Shown here in pieces: positions 13,520 to 20,642 of a stretch of 23,251 nucleotides of DNA. How positions within the stretch are numbered: the stretch's first letter is position 1; every line of letters starts with the position of its first letter. The DNA is from a virus, in the IMG/VR virus record IMGVR_UViG_3300033153_004941, positions 1 to 23,251 of that record; one strand, 5' to 3'. Made by a program: the position numbers and the translations under genes. The notes beneath the pieces were generated by a model. It had not been told where the DNA came from. It did not search any database and worked only from the letters and a program-made list of their open reading frames with translations.

Positions 13520-13549
13520 GCCTGTGAGCGAAAAATCACAGGCTTTTTT
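13520..13549 (+). terminator. Strong intrinsic terminator / attenuator before scaffold gene
   Basis: GCCTGTGA (13520-13527) and TCACAGGC (13536-13543) make a perfect 8-bp GC-rich stem with an 8-nt loop, followed at once by TTTTTT (13544-13549). This is a textbook Rho-independent terminator. It ends the portal-giant gene transcript. Because the plus promoter lies upstream of it, it may also attenuate the capsid operon. Confidence 0.9.
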
Positions 13550-13550
13550 G

Positions 13551-13576
13551 TTGCCCGTCAATCTTTAGGCGGGCAA
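13551..13576 (+). promoter_or_regulatory. Second hairpin in the scaffold-gene leader
   Basis: TTGCCCGTC and GGCGGGCAA form a 9-bp stem (one G-U pair) with loop AATCTTTA, just after the terminator and 9 bases before the AAGGGAGG site of the scaffold gene. No U tract follows, so it is not a terminator on its own; mRNA protection or translation control is likelier. Its core matches the hairpin at 135-160. Confidence 0.55.
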
Positions 13577-13601
13577 ATCCATTTAAGGGAGGTTTAACAA
13601 T

Positions 13602-14315
13602 ATGAGCGGAACTGAGAAACAAAAGAACACATCCTCGGGTGAGTCCGAGCAGTCTTCTGAAGGGACGAAGGGAACCTCAAAGGACAAGGGTAAGTTCTAC
13701 ACCGAAGCTCAGATTCACCAAATCAAGACTAGTGCCGGCGCCGAAGCTGGAAGGCAAAGGAAAGTGGCTGAGCAAGAAAGGGACTCTCTCAAAGAGCAAC
13801 TTCAATCTACGACAAACAGGTTGAACGCCCTCGAGAGTCAAGTAAACGAGTCCCGTCTCGCCGAGGCAAGAGGCGACCCCGACCAACTCCGTATCTATCA
13901 ACGGGAACAGGCTTTGACTAAACTTCAGCGAGAAGTTGAAGCAATGCAAGCAGACCTAACCAGACGTGAGGATCAACTAAAGACTGACCGTGAGGAAGTC
14001 GATAGGGACAGAGGCGTGGTATCCATTGCCTATATTGCTGCCAAACATGGTTTGGAAACTGACGAACTGGAGTCACTTGGTATCAGCGACCCAGAGACAC
14101 TTGAAAAAGTCGCTGAGAGGTTGGCTGTTGGCAAGACGAAAGAGTCTGGGACTGAAGAGGGAGAAGGTGGGGAAGAAGGCGGAGAGGGGGAACCCTTTGA
14201 GCCTGACTCTGGCGAGACTGCTGGTGGAGAAGGAAAAAACTATGCAAAGGTAAGCTTTGCGTCAAACGCCCCAAGTGCTAAGGAAATGATTAGCAAGGGG
14301 CTAACGAAGGAATAA
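13602..14315 (+). CDS. Capsid scaffolding protein
   Basis: The 237-aa, highly charged protein immediately precedes the major capsid gene. It begins with a disordered Ser/Lys/Glu-rich region, has a long coiled coil at about 40-135 (AEQERDSLKEQLQ...LTRREDQLKTDREEVD), a short ordered segment 'VVSIAYIAAKHGLETDELES', an acidic Gly/Glu-rich linker at about 185-215, and a small C-terminal basic piece (SAKEMISKGLTKE). Length, charge, coiled coil and position fit a scaffold: it chaperones coat assembly through its C-terminus and leaves or is cleaved before maturation. No protease motif is seen. The start has GGGAGG at a good distance. Confidence 0.85.
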   Translation: MSGTEKQKNTSSGESEQSSEGTKGTSKDKGKFYTEAQIHQIKTSAGAEAGRQRKVAEQERDSLKEQLQSTTNRLNALESQVNESRLAEARGDPDQLRIYQREQALTKLQREVEAMQADLTRREDQLKTDREEVDRDRGVVSIAYIAAKHGLETDELESLGISDPETLEKVAERLAVGKTKESGTEEGEGGEEGGEGEPFEPDSGETAGGEGKNYAKVSFASNAPSAKEMISKGLTKE

Positions 14316-14327
14316 GGAGGAACTGAG

Positions 14328-15350
14328 ATGGCTAACACATTAGCTGAGTATAAGTATCTCGGTAATGCAGCTGAAATCAGGGCGGGAATTGCCAAGACAA
14401 TTGTCTATGAATCTCCGCTCCTGAGATATCTGCCGTTCACAGAGATACACAACAATGTATCCCGGTACAAGATGGAGACAGTTGAAGCTCGAGCCGATAC
14501 CTATGAAGTGGGAGACACCTGGGTCGAAGGTACTCCAACTTGGGAGTACAGGGATGCGCCTTTGGCAATCTTGGGTGGTGATGCTGATGACGATAATTTC
14601 GGGAAACTGGCTGCTGCTGGTGAAAACACCATGGCCGTTATCACCGAGTTAAAGTCAAAGGCGATTGCCCACTGGTTTGAGAAGCTGGCGGTTGTCGGTC
14701 GCACATCAACTGTCACAGCCTATTTAGCCGAAAAGAACTTCAAAGGGCTGATAAGGCTTAATTGCGAGGCTGAGTCTAAAACCGCAACCGACCTTGATGG
14801 TGCTCTATATTCCGCAGTAGGAAGTGCCAACAATCCACAGGTGATTCAGGCTGCTTCTGGTGCATCAGCAACATTGACCCTTGATATGATTGATGTGCTG
14901 GTAGACCTGGTGAAACCGAAGCCCACTCACCTGTTAATGTCTAAGCTAATGAGGCGTAAGATGACCTCACTGGCAAGGGCTGCGGGTAACAACATGGAGC
15001 ACGACAAAGACCAGCTTGGCTTCCCAGTAACACGATATGGTGAGCAAGTTGTTCTTGTTGGCGACTTCGTACCAGTCAACTTCGATGACCCGACGGCCTT
15101 AGTATCAGCACCTGCATCTTGGGATGCTGACCAGGCGGTCTCGGCAACCCATGACACTTCACCAATATTCGCTATGCGACTTGGTGAAGATGGGCTGTGT
15201 GGTGTCAATGGCCAAGGCATGATTCAGGTCGAAAAGTTTGAAAAGCTGGAAACCAAGGATGCCAAGAGGGTTCGTATCAAGTTCTACGCTGGTATACGGC
15301 TGACGAACAAGCTCGCCCTGGCCGGGCTGTATAGTGCTACAGCGAGCTAG
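14328..15350 (+). CDS. Major capsid protein (HK97 fold)
   Basis: The 340-aa protein follows the scaffold gene by 12 nt with a perfect AAGGAGG site. It begins MANTLAEYKYLG, has an N-terminal arm, an E-loop-like region (VEARADTYEVGDTWVEGTPT, about 51-70), a spine helix (NTMAVITELKSKAIAHWFEKL, about 100-120), and an A-domain with KPTHLLMSKLMRRKM and YGEQVVLVGDFVP. The final strand region has 'KRVRIKFYAGIRLTNKLALA'. This is the usual layout of HK97-fold coat proteins of scaffold-using phages (SU10/gp7-like MCPs). No delta-domain protease maturation site is evident, in keeping with a separate scaffold. The call rests on size, order and motifs. Confidence 0.87.
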   Translation: MANTLAEYKYLGNAAEIRAGIAKTIVYESPLLRYLPFTEIHNNVSRYKMETVEARADTYEVGDTWVEGTPTWEYRDAPLAILGGDADDDNFGKLAAAGENTMAVITELKSKAIAHWFEKLAVVGRTSTVTAYLAEKNFKGLIRLNCEAESKTATDLDGALYSAVGSANNPQVIQAASGASATLTLDMIDVLVDLVKPKPTHLLMSKLMRRKMTSLARAAGNNMEHDKDQLGFPVTRYGEQVVLVGDFVPVNFDDPTALVSAPASWDADQAVSATHDTSPIFAMRLGEDGLCGVNGQGMIQVEKFEKLETKDAKRVRIKFYAGIRLTNKLALAGLYSATAS

Positions 15351-15363
15351 TGAAAAGGCTTCT

Positions 15364-15394
15364 AGGGGGCATGAGCCTTATAATCATGCCCCTT
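15364..15394 (+). terminator. Hairpin after major capsid gene
   Basis: AGGGGGCATGA (15364-15374) pairs with TCATGCCCCTT (15384-15394), one G-U pair allowed, around a 9-nt loop, 14 bases after the capsid stop. The tail is only AAATAAATTAA, so termination is probably partial. It may act as a 3' stabiliser of the abundant capsid mRNA. Confidence 0.55.
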
Positions 15395-15419
15395 AAATAA
15401 ATTAAGGAGGACAAATAAC

Positions 15420-15914
15420 ATGGCTGCACCTGCAACTCGTTTATATCCCGACTTCAAGACATCGGTCGGCGAAGGCGGAGCTTTAAGGGAATTCTGGATT
15501 AAGGTGAAAGGTTTTGTTGGCTCTGATACTGCCGATGCAGGTATCCAGGGCGTTGTCCAGAATCCGCTTGACATGGACTTGGTCATCCTAGAGGCAATAA
15601 TCAATGTAACCACTGAGTCTGGGGATGTGGCTGTAGACTATGACATTGGACTGGGCGATGACGTGGATGGCTCAAATAACGGTGGTGAACTGGCTGATGG
15701 AATGGTGGCAGCTACATTGAACACTGCTGGCATTAAGGAGCTTGGCATTGTCCATGCGGTAGATGCACCACCCGTTAAGCCAATTTGGAAAGCAGCTCTG
15801 GCTGCTGACACTGCCGATAGCTGGATTGTTGGAGACCAGAATGGTGGTGTCGATGCTGGAACTCTCCGCTTTGACCTGTATGTAAAGGTCATTCCATACG
15901 TCGACTTAGCTTGA
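15420..15914 (+). CDS. Capsid-associated protein (possible decoration protein)
   Basis: The 164-aa, beta-rich, acidic protein has no clear homologue that I can name. It starts MAAPATRLYPDFKTSVGEGG, contains 'LREFWIKVKGFVGSDTADAG' and ends in 'LRFDLYVKVIPYVDLA', suggesting one compact beta sandwich. It has its own perfect AAGGAGGAC site and sits right behind the major capsid gene between two hairpins, so it would be made in large amounts. That arrangement is typical of capsid decoration or cement proteins. No signal peptide. The function is inferred from position only; a minor head or tail protein is the alternative. Confidence 0.6.
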   Translation: MAAPATRLYPDFKTSVGEGGALREFWIKVKGFVGSDTADAGIQGVVQNPLDMDLVILEAIINVTTESGDVAVDYDIGLGDDVDGSNNGGELADGMVAATLNTAGIKELGIVHAVDAPPVKPIWKAALAADTADSWIVGDQNGGVDAGTLRFDLYVKVIPYVDLA

Positions 15915-15926
15915 TGGTAAGGCTTT

Positions 15927-15950
15927 GGGGGTGAGCCCAATCACCCCCTT
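15927..15950 (+). terminator. Hairpin after the capsid-associated gene
   Basis: GGGGGTGA (15927-15934) pairs perfectly with TCACCCCC (15941-15948) around a 6-nt loop, followed by TTACTTCTTCT, a broken U tract. It lies just beyond the stop at 15914. Together with the hairpin at 15364 it would separate highly expressed capsid genes from the weaker tail genes. Confidence 0.65.
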
Positions 15951-15973
15951 ACTTCTTCTCAGGAGGACAATCT

Positions 15974-16009
15974 ATGTTAGGGGCATTTAAGGAGGTAACA
16001 TGTCTTTAA
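15974..16009 (+). CDS. 11-codon micro-ORF overlapping the next start
   Basis: ATG at 15974 follows a perfect AGGAGGACAAT site and encodes MLGAFKEVTCL before TAA at 16007. The AAGGAGG site and ATG (16000) of the 88-aa gene lie inside it in another frame. It is either a remnant or a leader whose translation opens the next start site (translational coupling). The peptide itself is unlikely to be functional. Confidence 0.35.
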   Translation: MLGAFKEVTCL

Positions 16010-16266
16010 TTCCACAAATTTCGTATACAGAGTTCAAGAAGCTCACTGCCTCAAAGGTAAAAGAGATGAAATCAGTTGAAGTTACTGCCGATGGTGAGAC
16101 ACTATTCTATGCGATTATCCCACCGATAGGTGGAGGTATGACTATTACCGATAACATCAAAACCCAAGCTGAATATCTCAGCGTTAGGGGAAACACTGTG
16201 GGCGGTAAAGACCCTGCTGAGTTACTAGAGGGAAAGGATGCCGATATATCTTTACCAGTGTCCTAA
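16000..16266 (+). CDS. Small hypothetical head-tail region protein
   Basis: The 88-aa protein begins MSLIPQISYTEFKKLTASKV, has a strand-rich middle ('SVEVTADGETLFYAIIPP', then 'GGGMTITDNIKTQAEYLSVR') and ends ELLEGKDADISLPVS. No family is recognised. Start choice: the ATG at 16000 has a perfect AAGGAGGTAA site. The 3' end overlaps the zinc-ribbon gene by 29 nt. Position suggests a head-completion or regulatory accessory. Confidence 0.65.
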   Translation: MSLIPQISYTEFKKLTASKVKEMKSVEVTADGETLFYAIIPPIGGGMTITDNIKTQAEYLSVRGNTVGGKDPAELLEGKDADISLPVS

Positions 16267-16444
16267 GTGCAACTTTGAGTTTGAGCTTCTATTAGCAATG
16301 CCAGGACAGGCTTATCACCGATGCCCAAAATGCGGTGGTAAAGCCGAGAGAAAGATTGCCTTGGTGAACTATAGCTTCGGCTGGCGTCTATCCGATGCAA
16401 GTCATGAGTCATTTCACCAAGATGAATTAGTAAGGGATATTTAG
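16238..16444 (+). CDS. FmdB-like zinc-ribbon protein
   Basis: The 68-aa protein starts MPIYLYQCPKCNFEFELLLA and has a second pair, CPKC, at about residues 29-32. The 'MP-x-Y-x-Y-x-C-x-x-C' start is the signature of the FmdB zinc ribbon (CxxC_CxxC_SSSS), normally a small putative regulatory domain. The region after it (KIALVNYSFGWRLSDASHES) is less conserved and the C-terminus is acidic. GAGGGAAAGG lies upstream of the ATG inside the preceding gene. FmdB-like ribbons are occasional passengers of phage structural operons; their role there is unknown. Confidence 0.8.
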   Translation: MPIYLYQCPKCNFEFELLLAMPGQAYHRCPKCGGKAERKIALVNYSFGWRLSDASHESFHQDELVRDI

Positions 16445-16454
16445 GAGGTGAATT

Positions 16455-16622
16455 ATGCCTTACGATTTAGAGAAACGGGGTGAAAAGTGGGTGGTATTCA
16501 ACACGGAAACCAAAGACGTTAAGGGACGCCACAAAACCAAGATAAAGGCTCAGAGGCAAATCAACCTGTTAAGAGGTATTGAAAAGGGATGGCAGCCAAC
16601 TGGGGCTAAAGCCAGAAAGTAG
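16455..16622 (+). CDS. Small basic hypothetical protein
   Basis: The 55-aa frame starts MPYDLEKRGEKWVVFNTETK and continues with a very basic middle (KGRHKTKIKAQRQINLLRGI) and C-terminus. GGAGGTGAATT precedes the ATG, and the stop is 7 nt before the next gene. The pattern 'W-V-V-F-N-T-E-T-K' then 'HKTKIKAQRQINLLRGIEKG' recurs in small uncharacterised phage proteins. Nucleic-acid contact is plausible from charge only. Confidence 0.7.
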   Translation: MPYDLEKRGEKWVVFNTETKDVKGRHKTKIKAQRQINLLRGIEKGWQPTGAKARK

Positions 16623-16629
16623 GTGAGCT

Positions 16630-17250
16630 ATGAGTAGTAAAAAACTATCAGCAATAAGAGCCATCGTCAGGCAGAAGCTCAGAGATGAATTTGCTGAAGG
16701 GATTGACCAAGACTGGAAGGATGATGAACTCGACATCTATATCGGTGAATGCCTGGTTGAAATATCAGAGGTAAGCCCGTATGTGGTTAAGGAGACACTA
16801 AAGACCACTGCAAGCTCAAAGGAACTTGACATTAGTTCTATTGAGGACTTGTTAAATGGCTCGAAGTCAATTGAAAAACTGGAATACCCGACTGGTAAAT
16901 CCCCCAGGGCTTTTAGGAACTTCAAGGTGATTGATGCCAGCACTATTGAGATAGATACCACGCTGACACCAGCGGCTGATGAGGATGTCTACCTTTACTG
17001 TAACAAGCTCCACCAGCTTACAGAAAGCACATCTACCTTAAAATCCACACTAGAGAGCTTGTTAGTCTTAGGGGCAACCGCTCTGGCTACAATAGCTTAT
17101 GCACAGTCCATTATGAATACCGTGCCTATGGGTGGAAGCAGGTCGCCATCTGAAATGCTAGCTTTGGGGAATAGCCAATTAGCCTTATACCGGACTAGAG
17201 TAAAACGCTTAGCAACGGCCAAGACTTATGAAGAGTATCCGAAATCTTAG
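16630..17250 (+). CDS. Head-tail connector (adaptor) protein
   Basis: The 206-aa protein has a helical N-terminus (LSAIRAIVRQKLRDEF), then 'DQDWKDDELDIYIGECLVEIS', a common start of portal-binding adaptor proteins (W-x-D-D-E-L-x-x-Y-I). A beta-rich middle follows (TTASSKELDISSIED..., IEIDTTLTPAADEDVYLYCN) and a long helical C-terminus (LESLLVLGATALATIAYAQS). This alpha-beta-alpha layout, size and position four to five genes after the capsid fit the adaptor that extends the portal channel. AGGTGAG precedes the ATG. The exact family is not established. Confidence 0.65.
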   Translation: MSSKKLSAIRAIVRQKLRDEFAEGIDQDWKDDELDIYIGECLVEISEVSPYVVKETLKTTASSKELDISSIEDLLNGSKSIEKLEYPTGKSPRAFRNFKVIDASTIEIDTTLTPAADEDVYLYCNKLHQLTESTSTLKSTLESLLVLGATALATIAYAQSIMNTVPMGGSRSPSEMLALGNSQLALYRTRVKRLATAKTYEEYPKS

Positions 17251-17265
17251 TAAAGGAGGTAAGAG

Positions 17266-17652
17266 ATGGCTGAGTTTTCAGACTACGCAGAGAACAAAAT
17301 ACTAAATCTGATGAGGGGTGTGGCCTGGACAGAGTTTGCTGCCTATGTAGCATTATTCACTTCGGCTCCTACCGATGCTGGTGGTGGCACAGAAGTCAGT
17401 GGCGGTTCTTATGCAAGGCAACTTGCTGGATTGTCGGAGGCTACAGGTTCAGGTGGCACGACTTCTAACGCAGATGACATCACATTCCCCACAGCTACAG
17501 CCGATTGGGGCACAGTAACCCATGTAGCAATAATGGATGCTGTAAGTGGTGGCAATATGATAATGCACAGTGCCCTTGATGCCAGCAAAGCCGTAAATAA
17601 TGGCGATACTTTCAAGATTAACGCTGGCGACTTAGATGTAACTGTAGCATAA
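17266..17652 (+). CDS. Phage tail-associated protein (Gp80-like pattern)
   Basis: The 128-aa protein shows 'YVALFTSAPTDAGGGTEVSG', 'YARQ', 'ITFPTATADWGTVTHVAIMD' and 'NMIMHSALD', then a C-terminal strand. This is the pattern of a widespread small phage tail/fibre-associated family ('ALFT-x-x-PT-x-x-G-x-GTEV-x-G-x-x-Y-x-R'). An N-terminal helix (DYAENKILNLMRG) probably anchors it. GGAGGTAAGAG precedes the ATG. It is followed after 9 nt by the 819-aa tail protein, so it may be the tip or base for that fibre. The family match is from memory of motifs, not a search. Confidence 0.75.
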   Translation: MAEFSDYAENKILNLMRGVAWTEFAAYVALFTSAPTDAGGGTEVSGGSYARQLAGLSEATGSGGTTSNADDITFPTATADWGTVTHVAIMDAVSGGNMIMHSALDASKAVNNGDTFKINAGDLDVTVA

Positions 17653-17661
17653 GAGGGAGAT

Positions 17662-20121
17662 ATGCCTTCAATTGAACTAATAGAGAAACGAACCAGAAAT
17701 AGTAAGACTCATTCTCTGGGTGGGCGTAAGTATTCCTGGGATGGCACTATCGGCTCTATTCACTATGAAGATAACGGCTGGCAGGAGATAGATAATTACT
17801 TTGAGCCTGCTGTTGCTCCGTGGGACTGGCAAATGCTCCATGCTGGCTATCATATCAGAGTCAAGGAGGATTTTACTGCTGGTCAGATTACAGAGTTTGA
17901 GAAGCAGGGTGAGACAGTCCAGTTTCAGCCTATGGCTCTTGAGTGGACTAACGACCTTGACCAGATACAGCCAATAGCGATGCCTCACGAGGTTAGTCCT
18001 GCAATTACTAATCCAGAAGTTGACTTATTGCCTGCTGTCGGTATGCCCAGTTATCAAGGAACTATCAGGTGGAATGATGCCTATGGTGAAGGGCTGGACT
18101 TTCAGTGGAAGTGTAGTTCTACTAGGTTAGTTAAAATCCTAGAGATAGAGAACCTTAACAATTTAATAATACCTGAGCAATATATCCTTGATGGTGGCAA
18201 TCCAGTATTAAGGTTGAACCTGATATTTGACCCCTCTGATTTAGACATTTATGTTGATGACAAAGTGTGGGACAAGAAAACAAAGAAGCAGACCTTCAGC
18301 ATTATCGAGTTTAGAAAAGATGGTGAAGTCCTGTGGGGCTTTATGCCCTTGAGATATTGGGGTAGCAATCCTGAAGCTGAGGACAATGAGGGGCAGTCAG
18401 TAGCTACCTTAGAGAAGCGAGGCAACAAGCTCTATATCTCAATAAGAGTGCCCTACGATTGGCTACAGAATGCTGTCTATCCTGTGTTTATTGATACTGA
18501 TGTTGATGAAACGGTTATTGATGGTAAAGATGATGCTTATGAAAGAGGGGCTGGCGGTTTTTATCCTGACCTTGACTATGCGTATATGCAACGTTATAGC
18601 TCTGACACAAGCAACAATTATAGGTGCTACGGTCTACGGTGGCGAACTGTAAATGTGCCCAAGGAAGCAACCATAATTACGGCTTATCACGAAGTGTATA
18701 TTAATGATAGTGAATATGCTGATAGCCCAGCTGGTAAGATTTATGCTAACAAGGTTGCTAGTGCCGTAAACTTTGAAGATGATGCTGATATTATTGGTCG
18801 GGTGCGAACTGATGGTACAGGTGTTGATGGTGACGGATATACTGCTTGGGTAGCTGTTGATATAGGTTATAATGATTGGAAGGGCTCTAATATTGAGCTT
18901 AAAAATGTTATTCAGGAAATAGTAAATCAAGGAACTTGGGCAGCAAACAACAATCTTGTATTATTGGGCATTGCCGATTTAGACGGTCTTACAGTTTTTT
19001 GTTTCTATACATATGATAAGAATGCGATTTATGGTGCCAAGCTCCACATTGAATATGAGGAGGCAGGGGGGGAAACCCATTATGGAGCCGCCACTTTATC
19101 AGGTGTTGGAACATTAGCTGGTATTCCCCACGCAATCTTTATTGGTAAAGCTACTCTAGCAGGTGGGGGAACTCTGGCTGCTATTGGTAGAGGTATCTAT
19201 ATTGGTGTGGCTAGTCTGACTGGGGATGGCTCTCTATCAGCCATCGGAAGTTTCTTGCGTTATGCTAAGGCCACTTTGGCTGGCGTTGGTACTCTAGTAG
19301 GTAAGGGAGCTTTAACTGCCATCGGCAAAGCTACTCTAACAGGTACAGGTAGTTTAGCAACAATAGGCAGTTTCCTTCGCTATGGCAAAGCAATGCTCTC
19401 TGGGCAAGGAACACTGGCTGCCATTGGCACTGTTATTACTGGAGGGGTCATACACTATGGTTCAGTAGCACTTTCGGGTATAGGAACGCTAACGGCCTCG
19501 GGAGTTAGGGTATTTCAAGGCGCTGTTACACTGGCTGGCAGTGGCACTCTTGCTGGTATTGGACACATAACTGCAATAGGAAAGGCTACGCTATCTGGTG
19601 TTGGAACATTGGTAGGTATCGGTAGGCTTATTGTTATTGGCAAAGCTACTTTATCAGGGATAGGAACCCTTGCTGGCATTGGTAGAGGTATCTTTGTAGG
19701 CACTGCAACTTTAACGGGAAGCGGAACTCTAGCTGCTATTGGTAGTTTTTGGCGATATGGAGTAGCAACTTTATCTGGAACGGGGACTTTAGCAGCGATA
19801 GGAAGAGGACTCTACGCTGGCAAAGCCACATTGGTAGGAGTGGGAACATTAGCCAGTTCTGCCGTAATAACAGTAATAGGCAAAGTCACTCTAACGGGAA
19901 CTGGAACTCTAACAGTTATCGGAGGCTTTGGTAGGTTACTTAGGATTGTTGTTGTAACTACTCAATACCGTGCCGTAAACACCATCACGACAACCTATAG
20001 ACAGGTAAATGCTATTACCGCTTACTACCGAAAGGTAAAGGTAGTTACAGCACATAATAGGCTGGTCAAGGCTATTACTACTCTGTATAGGAAAGTAAAG
20101 GTCATTACCTCTGGAGGTTAA
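17662..20121 (+). CDS. Repeat-rich tail/adhesin protein
   Basis: This is an 819-aa protein. Residues 1-270 look like a globular beta-rich domain with many aromatics. Residues 275-470 resemble a DNRLRE/CBM-like beta sandwich ('DAYERGAGGFYPDLDYAYMQ', paired strands, 'IIGRVRTDGTG', closing 'AKLHIEYEE'), a carbohydrate-binding type of domain. From about 473 to 757 there are fourteen repeats of about 20 residues with the core G-K-A-T-L-S-G-x-G-T-L-A-x-I-G. From about 765 to the end come five 10-aa repeats of the form (I/V)-T-x-x-Y-R-x-V-(N/K)-x. The whole reads as a receptor-binding or fibre protein with a hydrophobic glycine-rich stalk. Start: GAGGGAGAT then ATG. No signal peptide. Confidence 0.7.
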   Translation: MPSIELIEKRTRNSKTHSLGGRKYSWDGTIGSIHYEDNGWQEIDNYFEPAVAPWDWQMLHAGYHIRVKEDFTAGQITEFEKQGETVQFQPMALEWTNDLDQIQPIAMPHEVSPAITNPEVDLLPAVGMPSYQGTIRWNDAYGEGLDFQWKCSSTRLVKILEIENLNNLIIPEQYILDGGNPVLRLNLIFDPSDLDIYVDDKVWDKKTKKQTFSIIEFRKDGEVLWGFMPLRYWGSNPEAEDNEGQSVATLEKRGNKLYISIRVPYDWLQNAVYPVFIDTDVDETVIDGKDDAYERGAGGFYPDLDYAYMQRYSSDTSNNYRCYGLRWRTVNVPKEATIITAYHEVYINDSEYADSPAGKIYANKVASAVNFEDDADIIGRVRTDGTGVDGDGYTAWVAVDIGYNDWKGSNIELKNVIQEIVNQGTWAANNNLVLLGIADLDGLTVFCFYTYDKNAIYGAKLHIEYEEAGGETHYGAATLSGVGTLAGIPHAIFIGKATLAGGGTLAAIGRGIYIGVASLTGDGSLSAIGSFLRYAKATLAGVGTLVGKGALTAIGKATLTGTGSLATIGSFLRYGKAMLSGQGTLAAIGTVITGGVIHYGSVALSGIGTLTASGVRVFQGAVTLAGSGTLAGIGHITAIGKATLSGVGTLVGIGRLIVIGKATLSGIGTLAGIGRGIFVGTATLTGSGTLAAIGSFWRYGVATLSGTGTLAAIGRGLYAGKATLVGVGTLASSAVITVIGKVTLTGTGTLTVIGGFGRLLRIVVVTTQYRAVNTITTTYRQVNAITAYYRKVKVVTAHNRLVKAITTLYRKVKVITSGG
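19081..19935 (+). repeat. Fourteen 20-residue glycine-rich repeats
   Basis: The units read like GKATLSGVGTLAGIGRGIFV, with the T-L/S-L and G-T-L positions kept and the last five residues alternating between 'RGIxI', 'SFLRY' and 'xITAI'. One unit (about the sixth) carries a five-residue insertion. Third-codon positions differ strongly between units, so the array is old and kept by protein selection rather than recently amplified. A beta-solenoid or stacked-strand stalk is a reasonable inference. Confidence 0.85.
19954..20118 (+). repeat. Five 10-residue basic-aromatic repeats at the C-terminus
   Basis: The last 55 residues are VTTQYRAVNT, ITTTYRQVNA, ITAYYRKVKV, VTAHNRLVKA, ITTLYRKVKV and a final ITSGG. 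Each unit keeps (V/I)T at positions 1-2, R at 6 and V at 8, with Y at 5 in four of five. The alternation suggests an extended strand or fibrous tip with a row of arginine and tyrosine side chains. Confidence 0.9.
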
Positions 20122-20123
20122 TT

Positions 20124-20642
20124 ATGGCAATTCTGGATATTAAAGTATTTATAGATAAGGCAACTGTGTTGATTATAGCCTATGTCTACAATCTCGCCGA
20201 TGCCCTTGTTGACCCAACAGGAATTACAATTACTATCTATGACTCCGATGCCGTGCAGAAGGCAGGCTATATTAGTGTCTCCGATAGTTCAACTTTCACT
20301 GCTGGTTTGGTCGTAACAGGTACAACCTCGGGTGCTAAAGGCGTTGTTATGTCCAAGCCTGACGGCACTACTTTGGAACTCCAACAAGTAACTGGTGTAT
20401 GGCAATCTGGCGAGGGCATAACCGATACCGGTTCAGGCACATCTACGACAACCTCCGCACTCTTAGGTGCCAGTATGACTAAGCAGGATAGCACTACCGG
20501 GGTTTATGAATATTACTATCACAAGGGCGCAGACCAAGACCCCATGGATAAAGGAGAGTGGCGAGGTCTAGTTCTTGCTGCCGATGGAACTGGCATAAAT
20601 ACCATATACTCACCAGGTAGTTTTAGCTTTACGGTGCAATAA
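20124..20642 (+). CDS. Beta-rich tail protein
   Basis: The 172-aa protein starts MAILDIKVFIDKATVLIIAY. It contains an Ig-like opening ('PTGITITIYDSDAVQKAGYI'), a Thr/Gly-rich hairpin region ('SGAKGVVMSKPDGTTLELQQ', 'VWQSGEGITDTGSG'), and closes 'GVYEYYYHKGADQDPMDKGE' and 'GSFSFTVQ'. The order strand-(G/T)-rich insert-strand is typical of small phage tail or fibre-attachment proteins. Its start follows the 819-aa gene by 2 nt with GGAGG inside that gene's last codons, and its stop overlaps the next ATG by one base. No catalytic motif. Confidence 0.6.
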   Translation: MAILDIKVFIDKATVLIIAYVYNLADALVDPTGITITIYDSDAVQKAGYISVSDSSTFTAGLVVTGTTSGAKGVVMSKPDGTTLELQQVTGVWQSGEGITDTGSGTSTTTSALLGASMTKQDSTTGVYEYYYHKGADQDPMDKGEWRGLVLAADGTGINTIYSPGSFSFTVQ

